Positions 9,359-18,145 of a DNA stretch of 64,000 nt are shown here, in pieces; the first letter of the stretch is position 1; each line of letters starts with the position of its first letter. The notes below the pieces were generated by a model. That model did no database searches and was not told where the DNA came from. It worked only from the letters and a program-made list of their open reading frames with translations. Both the position numbers and the translations under genes were made by a program. Origin of the DNA: JAVKDP01 sp040222185 (GTDB lineage: Bacteria; Bacteroidota; Rhodothermia; Balneolales; Balneolaceae); assembly GCA_040222185.1 (NCBI GenBank), contig JAVKDP010000044.1, positions 1 to 64,000 on the forward strand, given 5' to 3'.

Positions 9359-10483
9359 TTAAAATGAGTAGCCTGTACCTAAATAAATGCCGACTCCTTC
9401 ATCTGAAAAACCAATATCATATTTCAAAATATAATCGGGTGTGAAGATAGACATTACTCCACCGAAACCCAATGTAAGTTTGTGAGAATTGAAAGCATTA
9501 TCCCAGTTTTCATTCGAAAAAACACGCCCCCCATCTGCAAAAAAATTAGCCCCCAACTCGATGTTTTTATAAGGAATTTTAAACAGCCAGGATCTAACTT
9601 CCATTGAATACGAAATTGCATTATCACTACTAAATCTTCTATATATATACCCCCTCATTGTACCTGCACCACCCACAGTTGGTGTAAACCAATATGGAGT
9701 GTTACCTATCGTATTTTGAAAAGAGAATCTACCAGCTAAGGTAACCGGGATTTTCTTTATCAGTGGCAAGAATCCTGATGTATTTATATAGTTTAGAATT
9801 GTATGATGGGTACTAATAACTGGAGGCGCGTATTTTAAGCCAACATCTACTATATATCCTCTCTGTGCCCGAAACTCAGCATTTCTACGTTCTAAAACCA
9901 CTGCCAGATCAACTATTGTAAGAAAAGCACCTTCGCTACCAACAATATTTTGTTCATTAATAAACCTTTCCTGAGGTGTTCCCCAGGGAGTTTCATAAAC
10001 AATCCTCAAACCAGTCTTGATGTCCAACCTTTCTATTCCATCTCCAAATGATAACGGAAAACGGGTCGCTCCTCCAATATTTATTCTAAACGATTTGAAT
10101 GAGTAGTATGAAGTAGAATCAAACCTCTGTTTATCAAATCCCAATTCATCGGTGTCTCCAAAAAAATAATCTCCAAAATTCTGACTAGAAAAAACATCCA
10201 TAGATGTTCTAATATCAGTTCCAAAAGTCCTCACTTCATCCCTGCTTATTCCTAAAGAGAAGGCACCATTTGTTTGATAGCTGGTATTAATCCGAGTAAA
10301 TGAATTAAATGGAAGTATACCTCCGTAATCGTACCTGTTTAACTCTCCACCCAAAAAAAGACCATTGTCTGTGTTAAAAGAAAATATTGGTAAGACTCCA
10401 TATTTAATACCACTTCTTAGTGAATCTTGAGCGAATACAGAAGTTGATAAAAAGAGAATTGCTACAAAAACCAAAGCCCTCAT
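9359..10483 (-). CDS. Omp85-superfamily outer-membrane barrel without POTRA domains
   Basis: 374 residues. The signal peptide ends at ...STSVFA before QD. The rest is alternating beta strands ending in LGTGYSF with a terminal Phe, the outer-membrane insertion signature. GGAGTMRGY at 271-279 matches the conserved lid-loop (VRGF/Y) motif of BamA/TamA-like barrels (bacterial surface antigen domain). The protein is too short for POTRA repeats, so it resembles the minimal surface-antigen barrels. Its placement before two GT2 synthases and after a periplasmic TPR protein hints at a role in envelope or glycan handling; that role is inferred only from context. Confidence 0.83.
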   Translation of the reverse strand: MRALVFVAILFLSTSVFAQDSLRSGIKYGVLPIFSFNTDNGLFLGGELNRYDYGGILPFNSFTRINTSYQTNGAFSLGISRDEVRTFGTDIRTSMDVFSSQNFGDYFFGDTDELGFDKQRFDSTSYYSFKSFRINIGGATRFPLSFGDGIERLDIKTGLRIVYETPWGTPQERFINEQNIVGSEGAFLTIVDLAVVLERRNAEFRAQRGYIVDVGLKYAPPVISTHHTILNYINTSGFLPLIKKIPVTLAGRFSFQNTIGNTPYWFTPTVGGAGTMRGYIYRRFSSDNAISYSMEVRSWLFKIPYKNIELGANFFADGGRVFSNENWDNAFNSHKLTLGFGGVMSIFTPDYILKYDIGFSDEGVGIYLGTGYSF

Positions 10484-10525
10484 ATAAAACCTTGTCCAAT
10501 TACTTTATAGCTTTGGTTTTCAAGT

Positions 10526-11362
10526 TTATCCATGTTTTGAAAGTATCTTTTGAGCTTCGTCTTTAAAATATTGATCATTATGATGAACTAATGGTAGTTC
10601 TTGAAGAGTTCTGAATTCATCTAAGGCTTTTTCTTTTTGACCACTTTCAAGGTAAACCATTCCTAGCCAGTACCTGTGTACTGAAACATCTTCCAATTCT
10701 ATCGCCTTAGTGAAATAATCAATTGCCAAATCAAAAGAACCCTTTGGAGTACCCCTAAAAATGACTCTCGATAACATCCTGGTAAACCATCCTAGTTTTG
10801 ACACCTCATAGTGCCAACGTCCAAGGATATGATGAGCCCTGTCATTCTGTGAATTAATGCGAATACACTCCTCTGCATAAATTCTAACGCTGTCAGCAAG
10901 GTTAACTTTTCCCTTTAAACCGGAAGCTGAAATAATAGCTGCAAATGACATCGAAGCAACTTCATAGTTCAAATGGTCCAAAGAATCTTCTTGCAATGCT
11001 ACTCTTGCCCATGATAGTCCTTCCTCAAATACCTTTTTTTTATCCTTTTTACTCTTTTTCCCATTGGCATCATATGAAGTATCACCCCATTCCAAATACT
11101 TTACAGCTATTCTTCTTGATATCGGACTAACTCTTTCACAGCTATTTCTTTTACTTTTCAAAAAATCTATTTCACTACCATCTCCCTGCTCTTCTTTTAC
11201 AACATCAGCCTCGTTGAACACATCTTGCAAACATTCTGAATACTGTTGATACTTCTCTGGAGCTTCTTCAGTGCTCTCATCCTGAGCAAAAGCTTCAACT
11301 CTTAAAAAAAAACTCAATAGTACCAGGAAAAATACTTGTAGCTTTTTGACTTTATTAAACAT
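10526..11362 (-). CDS. Periplasmic TPR protein of the RMD (regulator of microtubule dynamics)-like family
   Basis: 278 residues with a signal peptide (hydrophobic 10-26, cleavage after AFA). The core carries TPR-like helices. The segment ILGRWHYEVSKLGW followed by RGTPKGSFDLAIDYF and a repeat around VHRYWLGMVYLESGQ resembles the RMD1-like helical repeat family, which also occurs in many bacteria. Its molecular role in bacteria is unknown to me. The charged stretch after residue 90 (KKSKKDKKK) is probably a loop. It lies 42 bases upstream of the Omp85-like barrel gene on the same strand, consistent with an operon. Confidence 0.75.
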   Translation of the reverse strand: MFNKVKKLQVFFLVLLSFFLRVEAFAQDESTEEAPEKYQQYSECLQDVFNEADVVKEEQGDGSEIDFLKSKRNSCERVSPISRRIAVKYLEWGDTSYDANGKKSKKDKKKVFEEGLSWARVALQEDSLDHLNYEVASMSFAAIISASGLKGKVNLADSVRIYAEECIRINSQNDRAHHILGRWHYEVSKLGWFTRMLSRVIFRGTPKGSFDLAIDYFTKAIELEDVSVHRYWLGMVYLESGQKEKALDEFRTLQELPLVHHNDQYFKDEAQKILSKHG

Positions 11363-11507
11363 ATCTGTACCAGTAATTTCTTTCCTTTGACAAATAATCT
11401 ATTTCGAACTTCATTTTCTGAAGCTAAGTTACGGAGTATCTTGAGTTATAGCTACTTAAGTACATCAGCCAACCTTAACACAGGGCTTTACATGTTAATA
11501 ATCGAAA

Positions 11508-12461
11508 TTAACTAATTCGTTCTCGAATATTTGGTTTCTGCTTTTCAACATGATTTATATTGATCAACTCGCCTAAAAGGCCAGTAGAAAAAAATTGAAC
11601 TCCTAATACCATTAGTAAGATTCCAAGGAAAAGCAAAGGTCTCCCTCCAATTCCCTGCCCCACTACCAACTTCATATAAGCCAGGTAAATATTAATCACA
11701 CCACCAGCTCCAAGCAGTAGTACACCAATTGTTCCAAAAAAGTGCATTGGTTTCTGCAGGTATTTTTGAACGAAAAGAATTGTTATTAAATCTAAGAATC
11801 CATTTATGAAGCGGGACAACCCAAACTTAGTGTTTCCATATTTCCGCGGATGATGCTTAACCACTTTCTCAGTAATCCTTGTAAATCCTGCTTTTTTTGC
11901 AAGCATTGGCACATATCTATGGAGTTCTCCATATAAGTATATATTCTTGACCAAGTCACTTTTGTACGCTTTTAATCCACAATTAAAATCATGAAGCTTT
12001 ATCCCAGCCGAAACACGAGCTACAAAATTGAAGAACTTTGAAGGAATGGTCTTGGAAATTGGATCATACCTTTCTTTTTTCCAGCCACTAACCAAGTCGT
12101 ACCCATCTTTAAGCATTTGTACCATCTCAGGCACTTCATTTGGATCGTCCTGTAAATCAGCATCCATAGTAACTACAAATTCTCCAACTGCTACTTCAAA
12201 ACCAGCCTGGAGTGCCGGACTCTTACCATAGTTATTTCTAAAAGAAATACCTTTGATGTGTGATCCCTTACTTGTTAACTGTTTTACAACTTCCCATGAA
12301 GTATCTGAAGAACCATCATCTACAAAAATTACCTCGTAGCTAAACTTACCTTTTAGTGATTCCTCAATAGCTTTTTCTAACTCGGGTAGTGATTCCTCCT
12401 CATTATAGAGAGGAATTACAATGCTTATGTCTAAAGGATATTTTTCTTCAATAATTTCCAC
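11508..12461 (-). CDS. Polyprenyl-phosphate glycosyltransferase, GT2 (DPM1/GtrB type)
   Basis: 317 residues from a GTG start. The catalytic domain shows VIPLYNEEES (15-24), VDDGSSD (47-53) and MDADLQDDP (99-107), the signature of dolichol-phosphate-mannose synthase-like enzymes. Two C-terminal membrane helices follow (about 235-290), as in GtrB and ArnC relatives that move a sugar to undecaprenyl phosphate. The product would supply a lipid-linked sugar to a membrane transferase. It heads the minus-strand envelope group, 145 bases upstream of the TPR gene; that gap is A/T-rich with no gene. Confidence 0.87.
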   Translation of the reverse strand: MEIIEEKYPLDISIVIPLYNEEESLPELEKAIEESLKGKFSYEVIFVDDGSSDTSWEVVKQLTSKGSHIKGISFRNNYGKSPALQAGFEVAVGEFVVTMDADLQDDPNEVPEMVQMLKDGYDLVSGWKKERYDPISKTIPSKFFNFVARVSAGIKLHDFNCGLKAYKSDLVKNIYLYGELHRYVPMLAKKAGFTRITEKVVKHHPRKYGNTKFGLSRFINGFLDLITILFVQKYLQKPMHFFGTIGVLLLGAGGVINIYLAYMKLVVGQGIGGRPLLFLGILLMVLGVQFFSTGLLGELININHVEKQKPNIRERIS

Positions 12462-12542
12462 AAATGGTCTCTTTTAAAAAAGGTTAGAAATCGTTTTCTT
12501 CTAATGGATTAAAACGACGTTAAAATACACTTTCTAAAGTCT

Positions 12543-12869
12543 ATGAAAAAATTGTATTACTCAATGGGCGAAGTAAGCGAATTAACAGGGCTGGCTCCTC
12601 ATGTTCTTCGTAATTGGGAGAAAACTTACTCCCAGTTAACACCTAAAAAAAATAGCGCAGGTAACAGAGCTTATAAAGAGGAAGAAGTAAATTTAATCTT
12701 CAAGATCAAGGAACTACTTACTGAAAAGAAGTATACAAGTGAAGGAGTTAGAAAAGTGCTTAGTGGTGGAACTGAAGACACTTCAACAAAATCGAATCTT
12801 TCTCCTGATTTACAAAAAGATCTAACTGAAATGAAACTCTTCCTTAACAACCTGCTAGAAAAGCTATAA
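12543..12869 (+). CDS. MerR-family transcriptional regulator
   Basis: 108 residues. The N-terminal winged helix-turn-helix reads YSMGEVSELTGLAPHVLRNWE (residues 5-25), the hallmark of MerR proteins. A second helical half (AYKEEEVNLIFKIKELLTEK) and a short C-terminal coiled coil for dimerisation follow. There is no C-terminal ligand domain, so it is the small MerR-like type common in Bacteroidetes. It is divergent from the GT2 gene and overlaps the 3' end of ctaA by 6 bases. Target genes are unknown. Confidence 0.88.
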   Translation: MKKLYYSMGEVSELTGLAPHVLRNWEKTYSQLTPKKNSAGNRAYKEEEVNLIFKIKELLTEKKYTSEGVRKVLSGGTEDTSTKSNLSPDLQKDLTEMKLFLNNLLEKL

Positions 12870-13796
12870 ACTTTCGGCCCTCATTCTTACACTTAAAAGA
12901 AGTAAGAACTGGCAGCATACCATTAAGGCTATTCCTACTAAGTGAATAACCTGGAAAGAAGGGGGCATATCCAGGTACTCTAAGCCAATACCTATCAAGA
13001 TCTGAATAACTATCAGAACGAGATTACCAAAACCTAGTTTGGCAATTAGCCCATCAAGTTTTTCCTTCCACACAATATAGCCCAAATATACCCCCGCTAT
13101 AAATAAAAGCCATGAGTAACTTCTATGAAGCAGGAAAATATCTCCAACCTGCCCTAACCATGTTGATCTCTCCGGTACATAGCTTGCTTCTTTAATCACA
13201 TCTATAGCTTCGCGAACCTGGGTACCTAATACAAGCTGAACAATTGTAAGCCCAAGGATAACTGATGTAATCCAAAATATTTTTCTACCCAGGCGCTCTG
13301 AAATATTCACTTTAACAAACTCTTCTGTTGCCTTAAAAGTTGCGTAAAGCAATACGTTTACTATAATCAAGGCCAGAATCATGTGGATAGTGATCATCCA
13401 TTCGCTAAGTTCTGTTTTAACAACTTGTCCTCCCAGCCAGCCCTGAATGAGTACAAGAATAAAGGCGGCTAAAGAGCTGTAAAATATGGATGGTTTAGTT
13501 CGTCTATATCTAAAAGAAAGTACGAATGTAGCTGTTATTAAGAGCCCAATCACTACACCAACAAGACGATTCACATATTCTATCCAGGTTTTAACAACAT
13601 TGAATTGAGATGCGTCAAAACCAGCAGGTAGATCTGCAACATCAGTAGGTGGAATCCATGTTCCAAAACACTTTGGCCAATCAGGACAACCCAAACCGGC
13701 TCCCGCTGCTCTAACTAATCCACCCACTAAAATAAGGAACAATGTGGCTAAAACTGTGGTTATTGCTGTGCGTTGGAAGGTGTTCAATTTCGTCAT
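12864..13796 (-). CDS. ctaA: Heme A synthase (CtaA/COX15 family)
   Basis: 310 residues with eight predicted membrane helices. Converts heme O to heme A for cytochrome oxidase. The extracytoplasmic loop holds the paired cysteines of CPDWPKC (Cys37, Cys43). Histidines that can ligate heme occur at 138 (TIHM), 224 (LLHRS) and 285 (VIHLVG). At the usual ExxHR site the sequence is E73-YVN-R77, so Asn76 replaces the first His; I recall the same form in other Bacteroidetes proteins. The gene is divergent from ctaB, the previous enzyme in the pathway, with 74 bases between their starts, so regulation is probably shared. Confidence 0.92.
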   Translation of the reverse strand: MTKLNTFQRTAITTVLATLFLILVGGLVRAAGAGLGCPDWPKCFGTWIPPTDVADLPAGFDASQFNVVKTWIEYVNRLVGVVIGLLITATFVLSFRYRRTKPSIFYSSLAAFILVLIQGWLGGQVVKTELSEWMITIHMILALIIVNVLLYATFKATEEFVKVNISERLGRKIFWITSVILGLTIVQLVLGTQVREAIDVIKEASYVPERSTWLGQVGDIFLLHRSYSWLLFIAGVYLGYIVWKEKLDGLIAKLGFGNLVLIVIQILIGIGLEYLDMPPSFQVIHLVGIALMVCCQFLLLLSVRMRAESL

Positions 13797-13827
13797 GAAA
13801 TGAATAACAAATGTGTGTTAAAATACT

Positions 13828-13835
13828 TAACTTTG
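13828..13835 (+). promoter_or_regulatory. Possible Bacteroidetes-type -7 element for ctaB
   Basis: TAACTTTG fits the TAnnTTTG -7 consensus known in Bacteroidetes and sits 35 bases before the ctaB ATG. No matching -33 TTTG is seen at the expected spacing, so the call is tentative. Confidence 0.35.
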
Positions 13836-13870
13836 CGAGCTGAAAATTACGCTTCTATTTATAAAAATAC

Positions 13871-14776
13871 ATGAGTACTACAGAAGATAAAATTCTTGAT
13901 AACCGTTCCCTATCCGTTGTAATTAGCGATTATTACCAGTTGACTAAACCAGGTATTACGCTTGCTGTGCTAATAAGTATGCTGGTTGGCTTTGTGCTGG
14001 GTAGCAGCGGTACTATAAATTTCTTGCTCATGGTTCATGTTATCATCGGTACTTATATGATTGCAGCTGGCACCGGAGCTCATAACCAGTTTATGGAGCG
14101 CAAGCTTGATGGCTTGATGAAACGAACTGAACAAAGGCCATTGCCAACCCGGAGAATCTCAGCCAGAAACGGAATGATCTTTTCTCTGACTTTGATTTTT
14201 ACAGGTCTCACTTATCTTGTTCTTTTTGCTAATCCTGTTGCCGGACTTGTATCCTTTGCCACCACGCTGATTTACCTTGCTGCTTACACTCCAATGAAGA
14301 GAATATCTGCTTCAAACATTCTGATTGGTGCAGTTCCTGGAGCTTTACCTCCAGTTGGAGGCTGGGCTGCAGCAACAGGTAATATTTATGATCCAGGTAT
14401 GTGGTTACTTTTTGGAATAGTTTTCTTGTGGCAGGTGCCTCATGTAATGGCAATCGCGTGGATGTGTAAGGATGATTACTCAAGTGCTGGGTTTAAAATG
14501 CTTCCTAAGAATGATTCTACCGGAACAAAAACGGCTTTTTATGCCCTTTTATGCACTGTCTTCCTTTTCCCGATTAGTATCCTAATGTTTACTATGAGTA
14601 TCTCTGGAATAGTATTCCTGGTATTAAGCTTAATTCTGGCAACTATCTTTTTTGGATATGGAATTGTGTTTGCAAGAAACCGAACCCGGGAAACAGCTCG
14701 TAAATTGATGTTCGCCTCCATTGCGTATCTACCACTTGTGTGGGTAGCAGTATTTATAGATATGCTTTTCCTATGA
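13871..14776 (+). CDS. ctaB: Protoheme IX farnesyltransferase (heme O synthase)
   Basis: 301 residues, the usual length, with about eight membrane helices. It adds a farnesyl group to heme B to give heme O. The UbiA-family prenyl-diphosphate motif is clear: N72...ERKLDGLMKRTEQRP, with the two acidic/basic clusters expected for CyoE/CtaB, and a second acidic site near CKDDYSSAGFKMLP. The gene faces away from ctaA, its pathway partner, and its 3' end overlaps the converging RDD gene by 6 bases. Confidence 0.95.
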   Translation: MSTTEDKILDNRSLSVVISDYYQLTKPGITLAVLISMLVGFVLGSSGTINFLLMVHVIIGTYMIAAGTGAHNQFMERKLDGLMKRTEQRPLPTRRISARNGMIFSLTLIFTGLTYLVLFANPVAGLVSFATTLIYLAAYTPMKRISASNILIGAVPGALPPVGGWAAATGNIYDPGMWLLFGIVFLWQVPHVMAIAWMCKDDYSSAGFKMLPKNDSTGTKTAFYALLCTVFLFPISILMFTMSISGIVFLVLSLILATIFFGYGIVFARNRTRETARKLMFASIAYLPLVWVAVFIDMLFL

Positions 14777-15526
14777 TTGATGGAGATGATTGTAGTCTCT
14801 GATAATCTGTTTTAAAAACTCATCAGCTTTCGACTCCACTTTTTCGATCCCGATCTTTATCTGAATGATATTTGCTGTTCGCTGTACCATTACAAACCAG
14901 GTAGAGTTGTCGTAATCTTTCTTTGAACTCAATACTTCTTTTATTGTTCTAATCTGTTCGTCCCGTAATTCTACTACTGAAGGGTATACTACTTTATAAT
15001 CTGACTCTAGTTCTGAAAATATAGTATCGCTTAATTTTACTTTCTTTCTGGTTTTAATAACACAGGTTTTAGCCGCAATATCTCCAAGCCTCTGCCCTTT
15101 ACCATTAACAAGTATCGTAATAAATGCTACCATCCCGGTAGTGAATGTGATTTCAACCAATCTAAACATCCAGCGAATAATATAATTTCCTAATGATGGG
15201 CTGGTACCGTCCGTCATAACTACTTGCAATCCCATTGCCCATTTCCCAAACGACTTACCATTAAATGTTACTTCAAAAATTAAGTGATAAAAAAAAGAAG
15301 GGATCACATAAATAGCCATGTAAATCCAGCTATTTTCTTCTGCAAACCTTGCAATATCTTGATTGAATTCGGTTACAAATCCGAATGCTATTTGTACAAC
15401 AAAGAAAAAGGCAAATAGAGCAAACCCATCTATAAAAAAGGCAATTAATCGATCCCCAATTGGTGCAGGACTATAGTTAAGTTTTACGTGTTGGGTAGTT
15501 TCTATCCCAATTTGATTCATCCCCAA
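14771..15526 (-). CDS. RDD-family membrane protein
   Basis: 251 residues. The N-terminal half has the RDD motif (APIGDRLIAFFIDGFAL, residues 21-37), three to four membrane segments and the late FGKWAMGLQV motif. The C-terminal 90 residues are soluble and charged, longer than in minimal RDD proteins. The function of the family is poorly defined. It is divergent from the SpoIIM-like gene, and RDD, SpoIIM, DUF4129, MoxR and DUF58 genes are commonly grouped, so it most likely belongs with the cluster that follows. Confidence 0.85.
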   Translation of the reverse strand: MGMNQIGIETTQHVKLNYSPAPIGDRLIAFFIDGFALFAFFFVVQIAFGFVTEFNQDIARFAEENSWIYMAIYVIPSFFYHLIFEVTFNGKSFGKWAMGLQVVMTDGTSPSLGNYIIRWMFRLVEITFTTGMVAFITILVNGKGQRLGDIAAKTCVIKTRKKVKLSDTIFSELESDYKVVYPSVVELRDEQIRTIKEVLSSKKDYDNSTWFVMVQRTANIIQIKIGIEKVESKADEFLKQIIRDYNHLHQS

Positions 15527-15619
15527 AACGGTTTTCTATTTAATGTTAAATGAGTTACTATTTGCGAAAGATACATGATTTATATTCTGTGAAAAAAAGA
15601 ACATCAAGAAAAAATTCAG

Positions 15620-16597
15620 ATGCGCGAGGTTACCTTTCTTAGGAAGAATGCAGAAAAGTGGAAATCCTTTGAACAAATCCTTAATAACCATAACAGGGAA
15701 ACTGCCGATAGACTAGCTGAATTATATATTGAGCTCAATAATGATCTGGCTTATGCGCAGAGTTGCTATTCTGGTACAAAAACAGAGCAGTATTTAAACG
15801 ACCTCTCAATACTTGCACACAATACCATATATAGAAACAGGAAAGAAAGTACTTCCAGGTTTATCACCTTTTGGACTCGGGAAGTTCCTGAGATTTTCTC
15901 TCATCGATTAAAAGAACTCACAGCGGCTATATTACTTTTCCTTTTGTTTTGTGGGATAGGTGTTATTTCTCAACAAAACGATAGTTCATTTGCCAGGTTA
16001 ATACTCGGAGATGAATACGTAAACATGACCATTAATAATATTGAAGAAGGTGACCCTCTGGCTGTATATAAAAAGCATACTCAACTCAATATGTTTTACG
16101 CAATTACCTTCAATAATATTCGTGTATCCTTTATCAATTTTATACTTGGGATTTTTACAGTTTTTGGTACCGCATGGATAATGCTCAAAAATGGCGTTAT
16201 GGTTGGTGTTTTTATCTCTTTTTTCCAAGACTTTGATTTACTCTCTGAGGCTATGCTTGTAATATTTATCCATGGCGCACTTGAATTGAGTGCCATTACA
16301 ATATCCGGAGCTGCTGGATTTGTACTGGGTAATAGTTTCATTTTCCCAGGAACTTATAAAAGATCTACTTCATTTATGAAAGGAGCTAAAGATGGTATAA
16401 AAATGCTGGTAAGCTTAATCCCGGTCTTTATAGCTGCTGGATTTTTGGAATCGTTTGTTACCCGGTATACAGAAATGCCTTTTTATTTGAGCATGCTCAT
16501 CATTTTAGGGTCATTTACATTCATAATTGGCTATTATATAATTATGCCATTACGTATTTATTTTCAAAGAAGAAAACTAGCTTATGGATCACTTTAA
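15620..16597 (+). CDS. SpoIIM-like (stage II sporulation protein M family) membrane protein
   Basis: 325 residues. A soluble N-terminal helical part of about 100 residues is followed by five or more membrane helices. NNIRVSFINFILGIFTVFGT and the HGALELSAITISGAAGF motif are the recognisable SpoIIM/DUF95 features. Despite the name there is no link to sporulation in this lineage. It begins a six-gene plus-strand operon and overlaps the next gene by 14 bases, indicating coupled translation. Confidence 0.85.
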   Translation: MREVTFLRKNAEKWKSFEQILNNHNRETADRLAELYIELNNDLAYAQSCYSGTKTEQYLNDLSILAHNTIYRNRKESTSRFITFWTREVPEIFSHRLKELTAAILLFLLFCGIGVISQQNDSSFARLILGDEYVNMTINNIEEGDPLAVYKKHTQLNMFYAITFNNIRVSFINFILGIFTVFGTAWIMLKNGVMVGVFISFFQDFDLLSEAMLVIFIHGALELSAITISGAAGFVLGNSFIFPGTYKRSTSFMKGAKDGIKMLVSLIPVFIAAGFLESFVTRYTEMPFYLSMLIILGSFTFIIGYYIIMPLRIYFQRRKLAYGSL

Positions 16598-17417
16598 TCA
16601 TCGTAAAACAAGAGATATTGGAGATATACTAACAGATACATTCCAGTATGTTCGTATTCATTATATAACTCTTGGAAAAGGGCTTCTCTTTTTTGTACTA
16701 CCTCTTTATTTGGTTCAGGTTTTTTTGATGCAAGACAATTTTAGTGATCTTTTTAACCTTTTGGCTGAACCAGATAATCCTGAGATGTTTGGGAATTTTT
16801 TTAATGGAAAGTACTTTTTAGGTATTGCTCTTTCCATTGTTGCATACACAATGCTTTCGTTGGTTATCCTGAATCACATAAAATTTACCGAGCAGGAAAT
16901 TGAGTTTGAACCCATTGAACTAATTGAAGACTTTTTCCAAACTGGGCTAAGGCTTTTAGGGCTATATGTGCTTATTTATCTAATAGTTTTAATCTCTGTC
17001 TTCTTTTTTGTTCTACCTGCTATTTTCTTTGCAATTAAGCTCTGTTTAGCCCAGACTGCATCAGTAATTGAAGAAAGAAGTATAACAAGTTCTTTAAGTC
17101 GATCTTGGTATTTAACTAAAGAGTATTGGTGGGCTACATTTGCTCTTATACTTGTAATGCTGATCATCGTATGGTTTTCTTCTTTTGTTTTAATGTTTCC
17201 TATAACGATACTTTCTGGGTTTTTTGTAGAAACGGGATTATCAAATGGGTCAGATTCTGTCCTTACACTATTTAATATAATTAGCATAATAAGCTCAGTA
17301 TTTGGAACGCTACTAATTTCCTTAATCTACATTTCGATTACTCTTCAGTTTTATAACTTAGTGGAACGAAAAGAAGGTGGAGATTTACGCTCTAAAATTG
17401 AGAGCTTGATAGATTGA
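16584..17417 (+). CDS. Polytopic membrane protein of the MoxR/DUF58 cluster, function unknown
   Basis: 277 residues with six predicted membrane helices, starting inside the 3' end of the SpoIIM-like gene. The order of hydrophobic blocks and the amphipathic segment SITSSLSRSWYLTKEYWW resemble the loosely defined DUF4013 / glycerophosphodiester-phosphodiesterase membrane-domain proteins that often sit here. No catalytic motif is visible. Its place between SpoIIM and DUF4129 genes suggests a structural part of the same membrane machinery. Confidence 0.75.
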   Translation: MDHFNHRKTRDIGDILTDTFQYVRIHYITLGKGLLFFVLPLYLVQVFLMQDNFSDLFNLLAEPDNPEMFGNFFNGKYFLGIALSIVAYTMLSLVILNHIKFTEQEIEFEPIELIEDFFQTGLRLLGLYVLIYLIVLISVFFFVLPAIFFAIKLCLAQTASVIEERSITSSLSRSWYLTKEYWWATFALILVMLIIVWFSSFVLMFPITILSGFFVETGLSNGSDSVLTLFNIISIISSVFGTLLISLIYISITLQFYNLVERKEGGDLRSKIESLID

Positions 17418-17425
17418 TAAAATAA

Positions 17426-18145
17426 ATGTCATCGATTCTTAAAACTCTCTTACTCAACCTTATTATTCTTTCGTTTGGAACTACTCTTCTGATGGCGCAA
17501 GATTCTTTAGTTGTTGATACTACTTCTCAAATAGATATTAGACTACCTTCTCCTATTCTTATTGAGGATTTTGCAAATGATCAGGATTTCCAGTACCAAA
17601 GTGTAGCTCAAAACCCAGACTCATTTATTGACCGTTTAGTTTTTCAACTTTTTCGTTTACTAAATTTTCTATTTGGTAACCCTATCGGGAATTTCATCCT
17701 AAAAGCAGTTCTTGTTATTACTATTGCTTCCTTAGTTCTGGTTCTTATAAACCAGCTTAGTGGTGGAAACCTTATAAATGTATTTACTAAAAAGAATCCT
17801 GATAGCTCTTTTGACCTTCAAATCAGTGAAGAAGAGATTGATAATCTTGACTTACAAAAACTTCTCGATGAAGCACTCTCTTCATCAAACTATGCAGCTG
17901 CAACCCGGTACATTTATTTGATAGCCTTAAAAACTTTAAACGAACAGAACCTGATTACATGGGGAATCGAAAAAACAAATTATGACTATGAAACTGAGTT
18001 AGCCGGCCATCCAGGCTCCCCGTTATTTAATTCACTTACTTCATATTATGAATTTGTAGAGTACGGAGACTTTCAAATAGACAAGAAAGGTTTTGAGACA
18101 GTTCAACAGTTATTCAAGGAGCTCAAGGAGCGGCTTGAATTATGA
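17426..18145 (+). CDS. DUF4129-domain membrane protein
   Basis: 239 residues. It has a signal peptide (cleavage near LMAQ), an extracytoplasmic segment, one membrane helix at about 87-110 and a cytoplasmic C-terminal domain with the DUF4129 pattern (LDEALSSSNYAAATRYIYLIALKTL..., then LTSYYEFVEYGDF). In many bacteria this domain is paired with MoxR/DUF58 proteins or fused to transglutaminase domains. The stop overlaps the next ATG by four bases (ATGA), so the genes are translationally coupled. Confidence 0.83.
   Translation: MSSILKTLLLNLIILSFGTTLLMAQDSLVVDTTSQIDIRLPSPILIEDFANDQDFQYQSVAQNPDSFIDRLVFQLFRLLNFLFGNPIGNFILKAVLVITIASLVLVLINQLSGGNLINVFTKKNPDSSFDLQISEEEIDNLDLQKLLDEALSSSNYAAATRYIYLIALKTLNEQNLITWGIEKTNYDYETELAGHPGSPLFNSLTSYYEFVEYGDFQIDKKGFETVQQLFKELKERLEL

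Noticed and set aside
15620..16597. Sporulation function
   Set aside because: SpoIIM-like proteins are widespread in non-sporulating bacteria; no other sporulation gene is present.
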